Of a stretch of DNA of 64,000 bases, positions 1-10,269 are shown piece after piece. The notes beneath the pieces were generated by a model. The model worked only from the letters and a program-made list of their open reading frames with translations. It did no database searches and was not told the origin of the DNA. Source of the DNA: Trichomonas vaginalis G3. Taxonomy: Eukaryota; Parabasalia; Trichomonadida; Trichomonadidae. Made by a program: the position numbers and the translations under genes. The stretch is from NCBI RefSeq assembly GCF_026262505.1, contig NC_067207.1:14042082-14106081 (forward strand), in the 5' to 3' direction. Numbering within the stretch: the first letter of the stretch is position 1; every line of letters starts with the position of its first letter.

Positions 1-479
1 TAGTTTGTAAGTCGTTTCATATCGTAAACTCCTGAGTATTGACGTAAGTGGTGTTTGTCAATAATTCTTTCCATCTCTTCTGAAGTCTTTTGCATTCCTG
101 ACTGTATAAATTCAACGATGGCATAATATTTCCTCTTACGTCGAATGTAACGTTGAAGAAATTCAATGAGTTCGCTATCTGGAACTTTAACGACAGAGGC
201 TTGAACTTTTGACATAAATGTTTTCGCTGTTGAGTCCATAGAGTCTGAAGTTGCTGATATAATGATTTGGTCATAATATGAATCTTGACCTAAACGCTCT
301 GTTATGAGTATATGACGAATGAGGTTAAATGTCTTACCTGACCCCATCTTTCCACAATAGAAATAAACACCATTTGAACAGAACTCATAGTCCTTACTGA
401 AAGGAAGAATAAGAGAAGAGTTAAGTTTGTCTGTAGTTTCATTCATGTCTTCATCTACGTCATGTATTAAATGCTTCAT
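1..479 (-). CDS. Polinton packaging ATPase (FtsK/HerA-like), N-terminal part
   Basis: The start codon is at 477-479 on the minus strand and the gene runs off the left edge of the window. It is nearly identical to the N-terminal 159 residues of the ATPase at 10785-11672, including a Walker A motif (GKMGSGKT) near residues 43-50. In Polintons this ATPase packages DNA into the capsid. It lies head to head with the next gene, with only 16 bases between the two start codons. Confidence 0.85.
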   Translation of the reverse strand, partial: MKHLIHDVDEDMNETTDKLNSSLILPFSKDYEFCSNGVYFYCGKMGSGKTFNLIRHILITERLGQDSYYDQIIISATSDSMDSTAKTFMSKVQASVVKVPDSELIEFLQRYIRRKRKYYAIVEFIQSGMQKTSEEMERIIDKHHLRQYSGVYDMKRLTN

Positions 480-495
480 TTTATCTCCATTAAAA

Positions 496-1377
496 ATGCA
501 AGTCAGAAATATTCAGAACATAGCACCGAGTCTAACTGACAAGAGTATAAAGATATACTATGAACACGTTATGATGAAACCAACCAAAATTCAAGAAAGT
601 CAGTATACTTATGAATATCCAAGACACTGGGTAGAGTATGTAGGAGGTGAGAAAGCTATTGAAATAAGACAAGTTAGAAGTATTCCAGCAGGAAGGACAA
701 TATTATTGAAGAACTTTAATGTTTTGAGATATAATGATGAGACAAAGAAGCAAGATAGTTTTCCTATTGCTGTGTATGTGAACCTAGACACAGGAGATGA
801 CATGAAAGTTTTTAACACAAAGCTTCAAACGGTAGTGAGAGAACAACTGACTGCGGAAGGACACCCATTACCTTCAGAAGTTACCATAGCGTATAATTTT
901 GAAACAAATGCAATAGATTTTAAAGTCGTCTCTGCAAAGAAGTCAGGTTTTACATTTAATGAAGCAGATGTATATTCGAATGAAAACTTCAAAGCTATTG
1001 CATGGTTAGATAATGACGATTGCTTTAAGAAAATATTTAAATTCAGTGACTCAACGATGTCAATAGATGACCTTCGTGGAATGTTACCATCGACGTTTAC
1101 AGTAGAAGGTTCAGCAGGATTGCTTACAAGATTGTCAATTGGTGGTATTTGGTCTCGTGAGAACATTGTTATAAAATCCAGTATAAGTGAATTTGCTGAA
1201 GAATCTATATTATGTCTTTCAAACTATATGTATTCGCCGCCGAAGCATTATAGTATAACAAACTTTGTCAGTAAGTTTAATATAAGACTTGTTGAACCTT
1301 CTTCAATGAAAGATGTTGTGCTACCCAAAGACGGAAAGGATGGACTCATTATTGAGATGATTTTAATAGCATATTAA
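496..1377 (+). CDS. Polinton capsid-like structural protein (probable minor capsid)
   Basis: This 293-residue protein starts at the ATG at 496; the reading frame is open further upstream, but that part overlaps the divergent ATPase gene and is probably not used. It is rich in predicted beta strands and ends in a pattern (IRLVEPSS, then LPKDGKDG, then a hydrophobic strand) that looks like the end of a jelly-roll domain. With the ATPase next door, a minor capsid or penton role is the best guess; no residue-level proof is possible here. The next gene begins directly at its stop codon (TAAATG). Confidence 0.6.
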   Translation: MQVRNIQNIAPSLTDKSIKIYYEHVMMKPTKIQESQYTYEYPRHWVEYVGGEKAIEIRQVRSIPAGRTILLKNFNVLRYNDETKKQDSFPIAVYVNLDTGDDMKVFNTKLQTVVREQLTAEGHPLPSEVTIAYNFETNAIDFKVVSAKKSGFTFNEADVYSNENFKAIAWLDNDDCFKKIFKFSDSTMSIDDLRGMLPSTFTVEGSAGLLTRLSIGGIWSRENIVIKSSISEFAEESILCLSNYMYSPPKHYSITNFVSKFNIRLVEPSSMKDVVLPKDGKDGLIIEMILIAY

Positions 1378-1575
1378 ATGAGCTTGTTTTTAAAGGTCAT
1401 TCATGATGAAATAACTGTTGTAGAAGATGTTAGCAATTGTTCAGACATTTTGAAGCGTATAGATGAGATAAGAAAGAAGTTTATGAATGAGAATGTTTAT
1501 GTTTCATTGACTTTCTCCAGTAAAGAGAACTTTTATGAGATAATATTGAAGAGAGATGATTTTAATATGGTGTAA
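1378..1575 (+). CDS. Polinton small protein, 65 aa
   Basis: This small ORF begins immediately after the stop of the capsid-like gene and ends exactly where the next gene begins, so three genes abut without a gap. It is conserved at 12571-12768 with the same protein sequence. It is hydrophilic and mixed in charge, with no motif I recognise. Its conservation in both copies and its place in a tight cassette support a real gene; function unknown. Confidence 0.6.
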   Translation: MSLFLKVIHDEITVVEDVSNCSDILKRIDEIRKKFMNENVYVSLTFSSKENFYEIILKRDDFNMV

Positions 1576-2103
1576 ATGGTAGCTTGGGCAGCTTTAGGCG
1601 CAATGGGAACAAAAGCATTAGCATTTGGAGCAAAAGCACTTGGGGCTTATGACGCAGTAAATAAAATGAGTGGAGGAAGAGTTTCGAAGACATTAGATGC
1701 AAATAAAGGAAAGATTGGAGGCTGGGTTGCAAAGAAGTTAAGATTAAATAAAATAGGGCTCATAAATAAAGCATCCAATTTGGTTGCGACTGAGTCAGAA
1801 AATGCTTTAGGAAAGGACGATGAGTTTGCAAAACATGCAAAAGACTTTAATGACCAGATGAAAGGTGAAACAATGCATTTAAATAGAGTCGATGGAACTA
1901 AAGAAAATGTTTCTTCTCCACCAGTAGTTCTTCCGTATGGTCCCTATGGAATGTATGGAAACCCTTACGAAAGACCATTTGACCCATTGACTGGTGGAAG
2001 TAACTGGTATCATTACGGACGAAGAAGAAAGACAGTTAAGCTGGAGACAGACGTGAAGAAAGCAACTAAAAAGAAACCAAGGAAGAGAGTTATAAAGCAA
2101 TGA
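1576..2103 (+). CDS. Polinton amphipathic/basic protein, possible core or membrane-active protein
   Basis: The 175-residue product has an Ala/Gly-rich amphipathic N-terminus (about residues 1-35), a Pro/Tyr/Gly-rich middle (about 110-140) and a strongly basic tail ending in KKKPRKRVIKQ. Small viral core or membrane-lytic proteins such as adenovirus pVI/pX have this general build, and many Polintons carry such a gene; this is inference from composition only. It is identical to the product at 12769-13296, and its C-terminal coding end is also present at 53395-53507. A palindromic repeat follows its stop codon. Confidence 0.55.
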   Translation: MVAWAALGAMGTKALAFGAKALGAYDAVNKMSGGRVSKTLDANKGKIGGWVAKKLRLNKIGLINKASNLVATESENALGKDDEFAKHAKDFNDQMKGETMHLNRVDGTKENVSSPPVVLPYGPYGMYGNPYERPFDPLTGGSNWYHYGRRRKTVKLETDVKKATKKKPRKRVIKQ

Positions 2104-2248
2104 ATTCAACATGGTTAGAAAAGAGGTTAGAAAACGTGTTAGATCTAACATTCTAACATAAACATTATTTTTGTGCTATGTTTTCATACGTGTGAGGGTG
2201 GTGATATCATTAATTTTTATATAAATGACAGAACAAAAATATAACATT
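2104..2248. repeat. AGATCT-centred palindrome downstream of the basic-protein gene
   Basis: At about 2118-2165 the sequence contains GTTAGATCTAAC flanked by GTTAGAAAA and TTCTAACAT units, followed by AAACATTATTTTTG. The same unit follows the sister gene at about 13311-13358 and recurs in the satellite region after 58 kb. It lies between two convergent genes, so it could mark transcript ends or be a protein-binding site. Confidence 0.6.
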
Positions 2249-2683
2249 CTACTCAGCAGGAATGAGACCCTTACTGACTATGTATTCGTTTAATGCTTGA
2301 TGAAAACAATGGTACATATTATCGTATGGGTATACACAACGTCTGTTTCCATCGTCGTCGTATATGTAGAGCTCAAATCCAGTCCAACCTTCTTTTGTAC
2401 AATATGTAGCTTTATTTAAGTATGCATTTATGTAGATAAGGCAATTTTCTTCATCGCTCCAGAAATAATTTTTCGTCATTGTTGAAATAGTTTTCGTTCC
2501 TCTGCGACCATAAGGAATGTATGCAATGAACTTTGCGTCATATGGGATTGTAATATATTCAGGGTTTCTTTCATCGTCAATGGGTCTGTCTTTGTTAAAA
2601 TGCATGTTTCTCAGTTTTACTTGAGTTTTGAATAGTTCACGGAAACGTTCTGGGAAAGAGTCATAGTAAATGTAGTCGGACAT
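2249..2683 (-). CDS. Polinton conserved protein, 144 aa, unknown
   Basis: The start is placed at 2683 because all three copies (here, 13443-13877 and 52809-53243) are closely similar from this methionine on, while the upstream extension differs. The protein is rich in Tyr, Asp and Arg with short beta-strand-like stretches and ends ...GLIPAE. It always sits next to the element terminus and is transcribed inward from it. I do not recognise the family. High conservation in three copies suggests either recent copying or selection. Confidence 0.65.
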   Translation of the reverse strand: MSDYIYYDSFPERFRELFKTQVKLRNMHFNKDRPIDDERNPEYITIPYDAKFIAYIPYGRRGTKTISTMTKNYFWSDEENCLIYINAYLNKATYCTKEGWTGFELYIYDDDGNRRCVYPYDNMYHCFHQALNEYIVSKGLIPAE

Positions 2684-2775
2684 GTCTTTGTAATGAAATA
2701 AAAAATTTAAAAAAATAAAAATAAGGTTATTTTTATTTAGTGAGGACGGTAGTGAAGTCGTTAGTGAAGCGTCCT

Positions 2776-5700
2776 TTAAAGGCATTGCACATGGGGTAGT
2801 GCTTGGGTCAAATTTTCGGGATTATATTTCAACATATATTTCTAAGCTTCATATACAGACTTATATACTGTTGTGTCGTTCTTCATGACAACTTCCCATT
2901 TACAATGAATGGCATGTAACATGGGTTAAAATAGGGTCAACTTTTCATAGTCCTTCCATGTTATGTATTTCTCGTATTTCCATCAGAATAACAATATATT
3001 TGTCAGTAATGTGAGAGAGTATTGACCAAAATATAAACGTTTAGCTTCGTCAGCTTCATACGCATATGCAGCAATAGTCATATTTTAATGAGAATAAATG
3101 TTGTTCTATTTGCAAAGTACAGACCCAAACGAATACGGGACAGTAAAGCTACAAACAAACTTAGGTCTACAGAATGAGCCACTTGCATTCAGAATGGTTG
3201 ACTTCAATACTATCGCTTCATTCGTTATAACAGATGAAACAGATTTCATGGAGTTGAAATAGATGGAAAGAAGCATGAAATAAGATTTCACAATAATGTA
3301 GAATATAAGATGGAAACATTAGCTGGAGTGTTAAATGCTCTCATAAATACTACAATAAACAAGGAGAACGAAGAAAACTTAATGAATGTTAAACTTATTG
3401 CAGGAGTTTTGAAGTTCAGTTATCGAAGGAGTTTAAGATAACGATGAGTCATAGAGTTCAATTGCTTCTGGGAGCATACCATATGACATTTCTTTGAAAA
3501 GTTGTGACAAAACGATTGAGATGAATCTGTTCCATACGTATGTTATGGAATTGTTTATACTTGAGTCAAAAATAGCTAATGTCAAGGTATTTCAGGAGTT
3601 AATAGTAAAGGTTCAGTAGAATATAATCTTTCTGTTATGAGTAAATTCAATGTTCATTCAAACGTTCCTGTCATATGAACTCATTTAGGTAAATGGGTTC
3701 GCATTAGTCCTCATAATTTGAAAGACATGCAATTCAGACTAGTTGACTTTCAAGGAGAGCCTGTAGAACTGAAGGCACCAGTGCGAATGACTGTTGAAGT
3801 AGACTTTTTAGAAAATATTAAATGCAACAGCTTACAAGAGAACTAGAGCTAAAAATATAAAGTATGAATGTTATGTATTAGGTCATGAACTTTGGTTTTG
3901 CTGTTTGATGAAACAAATGAGTTAGTTATGTCAGTCAAGAGAACAGAAAAAGGCGTCAAAGGCGCCGAGCGCAAAGCGCTATATGTGTTTTAGTGAAACT
4001 GCACCAAGTCAATAAGATTAGGTTTGCATTATGAAGATGAGTTCGATACTGTTGAAGAAGTTTTGGATAGATATTACAAATTGCTACTAAATTTACTAGC
4101 AAAGCAAGATCTCAACTTGATCTTAATACTAAAACATATTTCAAACAAATTTATATTGTGAAGTTTTGTATATCTCGTTCGAATATTTATACTTAAACTC
4201 AACTCCTGTAGTTCCTGGTTTTCAATGATGCGGATGTTACCTATTTTCATGAATATGGTGTTTGACCACAGCATTCGATTTCAGGGTCGAGATAGTCAAT
4301 GACACATTGTTTCCCTGTATTTCGTGATATAACATTTTCAAGGTCCTCCTTTGTTAGAATTATTTGGTTCTTACTTATAAGATTTTCAAAAGCTTCTTAT
4401 CGTCTTTTGAGTAAAATTGTTTGGTATAACTGAAGAAGGTAATGGTCTACGTTATCTGAAGGATTTGTTTGAACATTTATGTAAGGGTTGTCGTTGCTTC
4501 TCTTGAAAGAATTTGGTCCAGTGGTGGATACTCTAAACTTAACTCTGATGTAGCGTTAGCGTTTGAAGCTGAGTTTAAATTCACGGATTTCAGCTCTGGT
4601 TCTTTTTCTTTCAAACACTCGAACTATAATTCTTTATGACAATATTGTTTGTCGTTCGTGAGTCAACATTTGATGTTGGTTCAATTGGAACATTAACGGC
4701 ACCAGCTAAGATGGATTTGCTTCTCATTTCATATAGAATAAAAACCTTTTATATGTATGAAATGACAAAATCTCGACAAGGGTTTGAATGTAAAGCTAAC
4801 GAATGAAAATATTGTTGAATTCACTGAGACAGGGCTGTGTATAAAGATGTAGAACTACTGAACAAAAGAGCTAAGGGAAGAAGCAGGACATGAACAAAGG
4901 GGTGAAGCCTATAAAAATTTATGTCAATGATGGCTCAGGAGGTTCAACATAAAGTATGCAGAAAGTTATAGAGTTTTATGCCTAAAAGGTGAAAAGCCTT
5001 CATTTAAGAACAGCTATTCTAAACCATATCCTCAAAAGTAACGGATGGGGAAGTGGATGATATGAATGACAGCAAAAATATTAACAGAAATGGCGACAGA
5101 GATGCATGGAATTGTTTACCATCAGTCAATTGAAGGTTAAACTTTAAAACAATGTTGGTCGTTCCCATGGAATATTTTTGACTTTAATGGTATTAGTCAT
5201 GATATGATCTCAAGGTATGAACGAGGGAGATGAGAGACTTATATGCTTCCCAATTTCTTCAAAGGTAATGTTATACCTGACTGTTTCCAAATGAGTTCAA
5301 TATCATAACGTGAGAAACCTTGAAAGATAACGAAGTCAGTTATGAGACGTTTTATGTTTAAAGCTAAAACCTCCATGTTTGCATAAGTATTGCTACAGTT
5401 AATGGTAATGTCTGACTTTAGAATGATGTTAGCTAATGGTGAGTCAGGCTTTGACACTAAACCTTTTCCGGCGAAGTCGTCGCAAACGACAGAGTTTTGA
5501 AGGATACTTTTTGAAGGGGTATTTTTGAAAGTTTTGACAGAATGTAGTTTGTAAGTCGTTTCATATCGTAAACTCCTGAGTATTGACGTAAGTGGTGTTT
5601 GTCAATAATTCTTTCCATCTCTTCTGAAGTCTTTGCATTCCTGACTGTTAATAATTCAACGATGGCATAATATTTCCTCTACGTCGAATGTAACGTTGAA

Positions 5701-5835
5701 GAATTCAATGAGTTCGCTACTGGAACTTTAACGACAGAGGCTTGAACTTTTGACATAAATGTTTTCGCTGTTGAGTCCATAGAGTCTGAAGTTGCTGATA
5801 TAATGATTTGGTCATAATATGAGTCATTTCCTAAA
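2776..5835. mobile_element. Decayed Polinton copy A-prime, equivalent to 8346-11485
   Basis: This stretch follows the same gene order as 8346-11485: a small minus-strand ORF, a capsid-like gene, a 90-residue ORF, a minus-strand ORF, a 172-residue ORF and part of the packaging ATPase. It is clearly homologous throughout but looks broken in essentially every gene, with tens of small differences that are mostly length changes. That pattern fits either a dead copy or poor-quality raw sequence in this part of the assembly. Both edges are abrupt, at about 2770 and about 5830. Confidence 0.8.
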
Positions 5836-5861
5836 CGTTCCTGTTTATTGACTTCACCATT

Positions 5862-7444
5862 TTATAAATTTCTGTTGTAAATTGTCATTGTATCTGGTTT
5901 CGAAAATTTCTTTGTTAGTTCTGTATCCACATAAGTTTTGTCGGCTTTACTGTCTAACATTGCTGGTAGTTCATATGCTTCAAAGTTTCTGGCATGACCT
6001 TCGATATTCCTGCAACTCTTATCTAAATTGTTTAGTGTATCTTTTACGCTTGTACTTGGATTCTCTAAAGGTGCACTTGAACCAAGGTCAAAGTTCAATA
6101 TTATGTCGTCTGCTCTAACAGTAGTGAAGGATTTATGTGTATGGTTCTTGTCAGCTTTCTTATCATATAAATCTTGAGCAGTGAATTTAACATTATTTTC
6201 ATCCTCCATGACATAAACATTTCTACATCTAATGTATTTCATCGTCCGTTATGTTTTCCTCCGATGTTAAACCTTGTGGAAAGTTAGGAGGTTTCCAATA
6301 TAATGCATCCCACCAGTTCCTTCAACCGTTCCTTCAATACTTTCTATACCAACAGTTGTGAAGAAATCATGTTGTATGGTTCTTATCTGCTTTCTTATCT
6401 AACATTGCTGGTAGTTCATGTGTTTCAAAGTTTCTGGCATGACCTTCAATGTTCATACATTTACTATTTAAGGAGTTTAGTGTATCTTTTACGCTTGTAC
6501 TTGGATTCTCTAAAGGTGCACTTGAACCAAGGTCAAAGTTCAATATTATGTCGTCTGCTCTAACAGTAGTGAAGGATTTATGTGTATGGTTCTTGTCGGC
6601 TTTACTGTCTAAAGAAGTTTGAAGTTCATTTATATCGGAGATGTTGTGTTTATGAGATTTCAAAACTTTGTTCGTTGCGTCAAGTTCATCTTTGTCAGCT
6701 TTACTTTTAATAGCATCTTCAAAAGTTATTTTTGACTTAACTCTCAAAGTAAATCTTGGTTCAACTAATACACCTTTAACAGAGAAAGTAGAGGCATAAA
6801 TTTCACCGGTATAACCAAATGCTTCTGGTGCTTTAGCTACATCATACTGTACAGTACAGCTTATGTCATAACCTTTAGCACGAATGTATTTATATCTTCT
6901 TTCATTAACATTTTTTGTCTTCGCTTCATCACTTCGTGTTAAATATCCTGGTAGTCCGTTATAATCTGTTCGTCTGAAGTTATATAATGAACGTGGTTTT
7001 TATCTGCTTTTTCGGCTAATTTCTCATTAACATCATTCACTTCTAATTCAACTCTTCCGCCAGAACTCTTATTATCATTAATCTTTTTCATTAATTCGGT
7101 AATTACGTCATAAAGACTATATTCTGTTTTCGGTTTTGTAAATAATGAGTCAAAATTTCTTTTCATCATTACATCGCTGACATTAATGATATCACCAGTT
7201 CCTTTTTCATTTATTTCTTCATTAGTTCTGCAATAATGACGAATATATAATCTGTTAATTTATTCTCTTCATCGAGGGTTATAGAATGTTTTGAAATTGA
7301 ATCATTAACTCCTCTAAATAAATCAATAACTTCAGGATACACGTTTTTAATGTCTTGAATAACCCGACCAGTATCCTGTTGTTCATGTTCTTCGTTCCCG
7401 TCGTTACGTGGTTTTATATCTCTAACCATCATCAACGCAGCCAT
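5862..7444 (-). pseudogene. Spike/fibre-like protein gene with ADKNHTH repeats, broken
   Basis: Several minus-strand reading frames share the motif (L)xxKADKNHTH followed by short beta-rich segments, and two segments of about 60 residues are near repeats of each other (around 6060-6180 and 6480-6600). Short ADK-x-H-x-H repeats of this kind are typical of trimeric phage and virus fibres, where they form beta-structured stalks. The gene looks broken, with about four breaks. It is read in the same direction as the next ORF at 7462-8157, which may be the same or a partner protein. A host-attachment role is inference. Confidence 0.55.
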
Positions 7445-7461
7445 AACCGGAGGGTTTGTTG

Positions 7462-8157
7462 CTACCTGTTCGAAAATCCGTCGTTATGTATGGTATATCT
7501 AAATAATTTCTTTGTGTTTGTTAAAACATTTGAAACAAGTCTTTTAAAACCATCTACAAAATTTCCTGTTTCACCTAATGTTCTTGCAGCATTTACAAGC
7601 TCACCCATTCCCGCTTTTGACCCCAAAAACGTCCATATTGCATTTATTTCACTCTGTATAGTTGTCCATTCAGCGAAACTAACACCCGCATTCGCTAAGC
7701 TGAAAATGAAATTCAGTGGATCGAACTTAATTCCACCTTCTTTTTCAATTTCAACGAACTCACTAACATGAGATTTTAAATATTCTTTCGTTAAAATTGT
7801 TTTCCCCGATGTTATGTCATTAACGAAACTATCACCATCAAAAGTTAACGAATTCAATTTCGTCGTTGATGCTTTTATTTCATACACCGCTTTATCGATA
7901 GTTTTTGGCTCACCTTCTTTAGAAGCATATGAAACATTAATGAATGAATTATATGTATTCGTGAATGAGTTAAAATCAATGATTTTCATTAATGACGCCT
8001 TTAATGATTCATTAACTGTTGAATCCCTTAAAGTAATTAATGAACTGTCATGGGCTTCGCCCTGGTCGCTTTGCGACTTTATGAAAGGTACACTGCAAAC
8101 CGTCGAGTTTGGATCAAATGCTGTAGTTGGTGCAGGAATATTAATGATATAAGTCAT
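7462..8157 (-). CDS. Fibre-associated protein, 231 aa
   Basis: This minus-strand ORF of 231 residues lies directly upstream of the fibre-like region. It begins MTYIINIPAPTTAFDPN and contains alternating short helices and strands without a motif I know. Its position suggests an attachment domain or N-terminal part of the spike. A doublet GC-rich hairpin (8052-8077) lies inside the coding frame and is read as ...SQSDQGEAHD..., which looks like a foreign insert in the protein. Confidence 0.45.
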   Translation of the reverse strand: MTYIINIPAPTTAFDPNSTVCSVPFIKSQSDQGEAHDSSLITLRDSTVNESLKASLMKIIDFNSFTNTYNSFINVSYASKEGEPKTIDKAVYEIKASTTKLNSLTFDGDSFVNDITSGKTILTKEYLKSHVSEFVEIEKEGGIKFDPLNFIFSLANAGVSFAEWTTIQSEINAIWTFLGSKAGMGELVNAARTLGETGNFVDGFKRLVSNVLTNTKKLFRYTIHNDGFSNR

Positions 8158-8461
8158 TAATCATTAAGTGACGTAAATAATGTTGTCGTTTTTGATTTAA
8201 TTTCTTTAGCATCTGTTTATATATGGTAATTTTATTTCTGTAGTTTCTGAATTAAAGATATTCGCTAAAATGTTTTGTAAACTGTTTTGAACAGCTGTGT
8301 AAACCGTTGAATCCGGAACTCTTACGATTTCACACGTCCTTAATAAAAGGCATTGCACATGGTGTAGTGCTTGGGTCAAATCTTTCGGGATTATAATTCA
8401 ACATATATTCTAACGCTTCATATAAGACTTATATACTGTTGTGTCGTTCTTCATGACAACT
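8158..8461. other. Gap between fibre-like region and Polinton copy B
   Basis: No convincing gene is visible. At 8345 the sequence becomes homologous to 2776 onward, marking the left limit of the copy B similarity. The 8345-8461 part is conserved in both copies and may contain the C-terminal end of the small minus-strand gene. Confidence 0.4.
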
Positions 8462-8656
8462 TCACCATTTACAATGAATGGCATAGTAACATGGAGTTAA
8501 AATAGGGTCAAACTTTTCATAGTCCTTCCATGTTATGTATTTCTCGGTATTTCCATCACTGATAACAATATATTTGTCAGTAAGTGTGAGAGAGTATTGA
8601 CCAAAATATAAACGTTTAGCTCTGTCAGCTTCATACGCATATGCAGCAATAGTCAT
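8462..8656 (-). CDS. Polinton small protein, unknown
   Basis: A short minus-strand ORF starts at MTIAAYAYEADRAKR (8656) and ends at 8462. It is conserved, though decayed, at 2900-3090. The product is aromatic-rich with no recognised motif. It diverges from the capsid-like gene with only about 15 bases between the starts, the same tight head-to-head arrangement as the ATPase and second capsid gene. Confidence 0.4.
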   Translation of the reverse strand: MTIAAYAYEADRAKRLYFGQYSLTLTDKYIVISDGNTEKYITWKDYEKFDPILTPCYYAIHCKW

Positions 8657-8671
8657 ATTTTTAATGAGAAT

Positions 8672-9441
8672 AAAATGTTGTTCTATTTGCAAAGTACAGA
8701 CCCAAACGAATACGGGACAGTAAAGCTACAAACAAACTTAGGTCTACAGAATGAGCCACTTGCATTCAGAATGGTTGACTTCAATACTATCGCTTCATTC
8801 GTATAACAGATGAAACAGATTTCATGGAGCTTGAAATAGATGGAAAGAAGCATGAAATAAGATTTCACAATAATGTAGAATATAAGATGGAAACATTAGC
8901 TGGAGTGTTAAATGCTCTCATAAATACTACAATAAACAAGGAGAACGAAGAAAACTTAATGAATGTTAAACTTATTGCAGGAGTTTTGAAGTTCAGTTAT
9001 GCGAAGGAGTTTAAGATAACACGAATGAGTCATAGAGTTCAATTGCTTCTGGGAGCATACCATATGACATTTCCTTTGAAAAGTATTGACAAAACGATTG
9101 AGATGAAATCTGTTCCATACGTATGTTATGGCAATTGTTTATACATTGAGTCAAAAATAGCTAATGTCACAGGTATTTCAGGAGTTAATAGTAAAGGTTC
9201 AGTAGAATATAAGTCTTTCTGTTATGAAGTAAATTCAATGTTCATTCAAACGTTTCCTGTCATAGCAACTCATTTAGGTAAATGGGTTCGCATTAGTCCT
9301 CATAATTTGAAAGACATGCAATTCAGACTAGTTGACTTTCAAGGAGAGCCTGTAGAACTGAAGGCACCAGTGCGAATGACTGTTGAAGTAGACTTTTTAG
9401 AAATATTAAATGCAACAGCTTACAAGAGAACTCAGAGCTAA
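8672..9441 (+). pseudogene. Polinton capsid-like protein (jelly-roll-like), looks broken
   Basis: The region encodes a beta-rich protein of about 250 residues. Two sections end in similar patterns (FRMVDF and later FRLVDFQGEPVELKAPVRM), resembling the closing strands of jelly-roll domains in minor capsid proteins. The longest clean reading frame is 8824-9441, with about one break in the region. The downstream gene starts at a TAAATG inside its 3' end. Together with the gene at 11689-12570 it probably formed part of the virion, but which one is penton and which is another component cannot be told by eye. Confidence 0.5.
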
Positions 9442-9682
9442 AAATATAAAGTATGAATGTTATGTATTAGGTCATGAACTTTGGTTGTTGCTGTTTGATG
9501 AAACAAATGAGTTAGTTATGTCAGTCAAGAGAACAGAAAAAGGCGTCAAAGGCGCCGAGCGCAAAGCGCTATATTGTGTTAGTGAGAACTGCACCAAGTC
9601 AATAAGATTAGGTTTGCATTATGAAGATGAGTTCGATACTGTTGAAGAAGTTTTGGATAGATATTACAAATTGCTAACTTGA
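9410..9682 (+). CDS. Polinton protein, 90 aa, unknown
   Basis: This ORF starts at an ATG inside a TAAATG and overlaps the end of the capsid-like gene by about 30 bases. It begins MQQLTRELRAKNIKYECYV and ends in an acidic helix (EDEFDTVEEVLDRYYKLL). A hairpin motif (9542-9570) lies within the frame and encodes GVKGAERKAL, interrupting otherwise globular sequence. The same hairpin is present in the decayed copy near 3955-3985, so its insertion predates their separation. Function unknown. Confidence 0.5.
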   Translation: MQQLTRELRAKNIKYECYVLGHELWLLLFDETNELVMSVKRTEKGVKGAERKALYCVSENCTKSIRLGLHYEDEFDTVEEVLDRYYKLLT

Positions 9683-9742
9683 AATTTTTTTGACTAACGG
9701 CGCAAAGCGCCAAGATGGGCTCAAAGAGCCCTCCTGACTGCT
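9683..9742. terminator. Doublet hairpin between convergent genes
   Basis: At 9699-9731 there are two perfect GC-rich hairpins in a row: GGCGC-AAA-GCGCC and GGGCTC-AAA-GAGCCC. They sit exactly between convergent reading frames, so they could act as a two-way transcript end, but the same architecture is also found inside genes. The decayed copy lacks this doublet at the corresponding place. Confidence 0.5.
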
Positions 9743-10240
9743 TTAATTTACTAAAACATATTTCAAACATAATTTATATTCTGTTGAAAGTTTTGTATAC
9801 TCGTTCGAATATTTATACTTAAACTCAACTCCTGTAGTTCCTGGTGTTTCAATGATGCGGATGTTACCTATTTTCATGAATATTGGTGTTTGACCACAGC
9901 ATTCGATTTCAGGGTCGAGATAGTCAATGACACATTGCTTTCCTGTTATTCGTGATATAACATTTTCAAGGTCCTCCTTTGTTAGAATTATTTGGTTCTT
10001 ACTTATAAGATTTATCAAAAGCTTCTTATCGTCTTTGAGTAAAATTGTTTGGTATAACTGAAGAAGGTAATGGTCTACGTTATCTGAAGGATTTGTTTGA
10101 ACATTTATGTAAGGGTTGTCGTTGACTTCTCTTGAAAGAATTTGGTCCAGTGGTGGATACTCTAACTTAACATCTGATGTAGCGTTAGCGTTTGAAGCTG
10201 AGTTTAAATAAATTCACGGATTTCAGCTCTGGTTCTTTTT
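9743..10240 (-). pseudogene. Polinton protein, unknown, minus strand
   Basis: A minus-strand frame is open through most of this stretch and conserved in the decayed copy near 4140-4600. The last 91 residues include helices (TKEDLENVISRITGK) and a beta-rich C-terminal part. The N-terminal side is acidic and proline-containing. The start is unclear and the gene looks broken, with about one break. No family recognised. Confidence 0.4.
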
Positions 10241-10269
10241 CTTTCAAACACTCTGAACTATAGTTCTTT

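Larger units (their letters stand above)
1..2775. mobile_element. Polinton/Maverick fragment, copy A (runs off left edge)
   Basis: This is a piece of a Polinton (Maverick) element holding, left to right, the packaging ATPase, a capsid-like protein, two small proteins and a 144-residue protein. It matches 11194-13940 almost base for base, so the two copies separated recently. It stops at about 2770, where the sequence jumps to another part of the same family. The visible genes look whole, apart from the cut at the window edge. Family assignment rests on the ATPase plus capsid-like gene cassette and on the terminal sequence of the sister copy. Confidence 0.85.
5836..8345. mobile_element. Polinton-associated spike/fibre-like region
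   Basis: The sequence between the decayed and better copies holds only minus-strand coding for fibre-like proteins (5862-8157), then about 190 bases of AT-rich sequence without an obvious gene (8158-8345). It probably belongs to the same or a related virus-like element, but neither boundary shows a terminal repeat. Confidence 0.5.

Noticed and set aside
809-1166. Minus-strand ORFs inside the capsid-like gene (also 11802-12359)
   Set aside because: They are antisense shadows that are open only because of the codon bias of the sense gene.
5882-6563. Two plus-strand ORFs with shared C-termini (HLNQGQSSILCRLL)
   Set aside because: They are antisense readings of the duplicated fibre repeat; the minus-strand reading gives the known ADKNHTH pattern.
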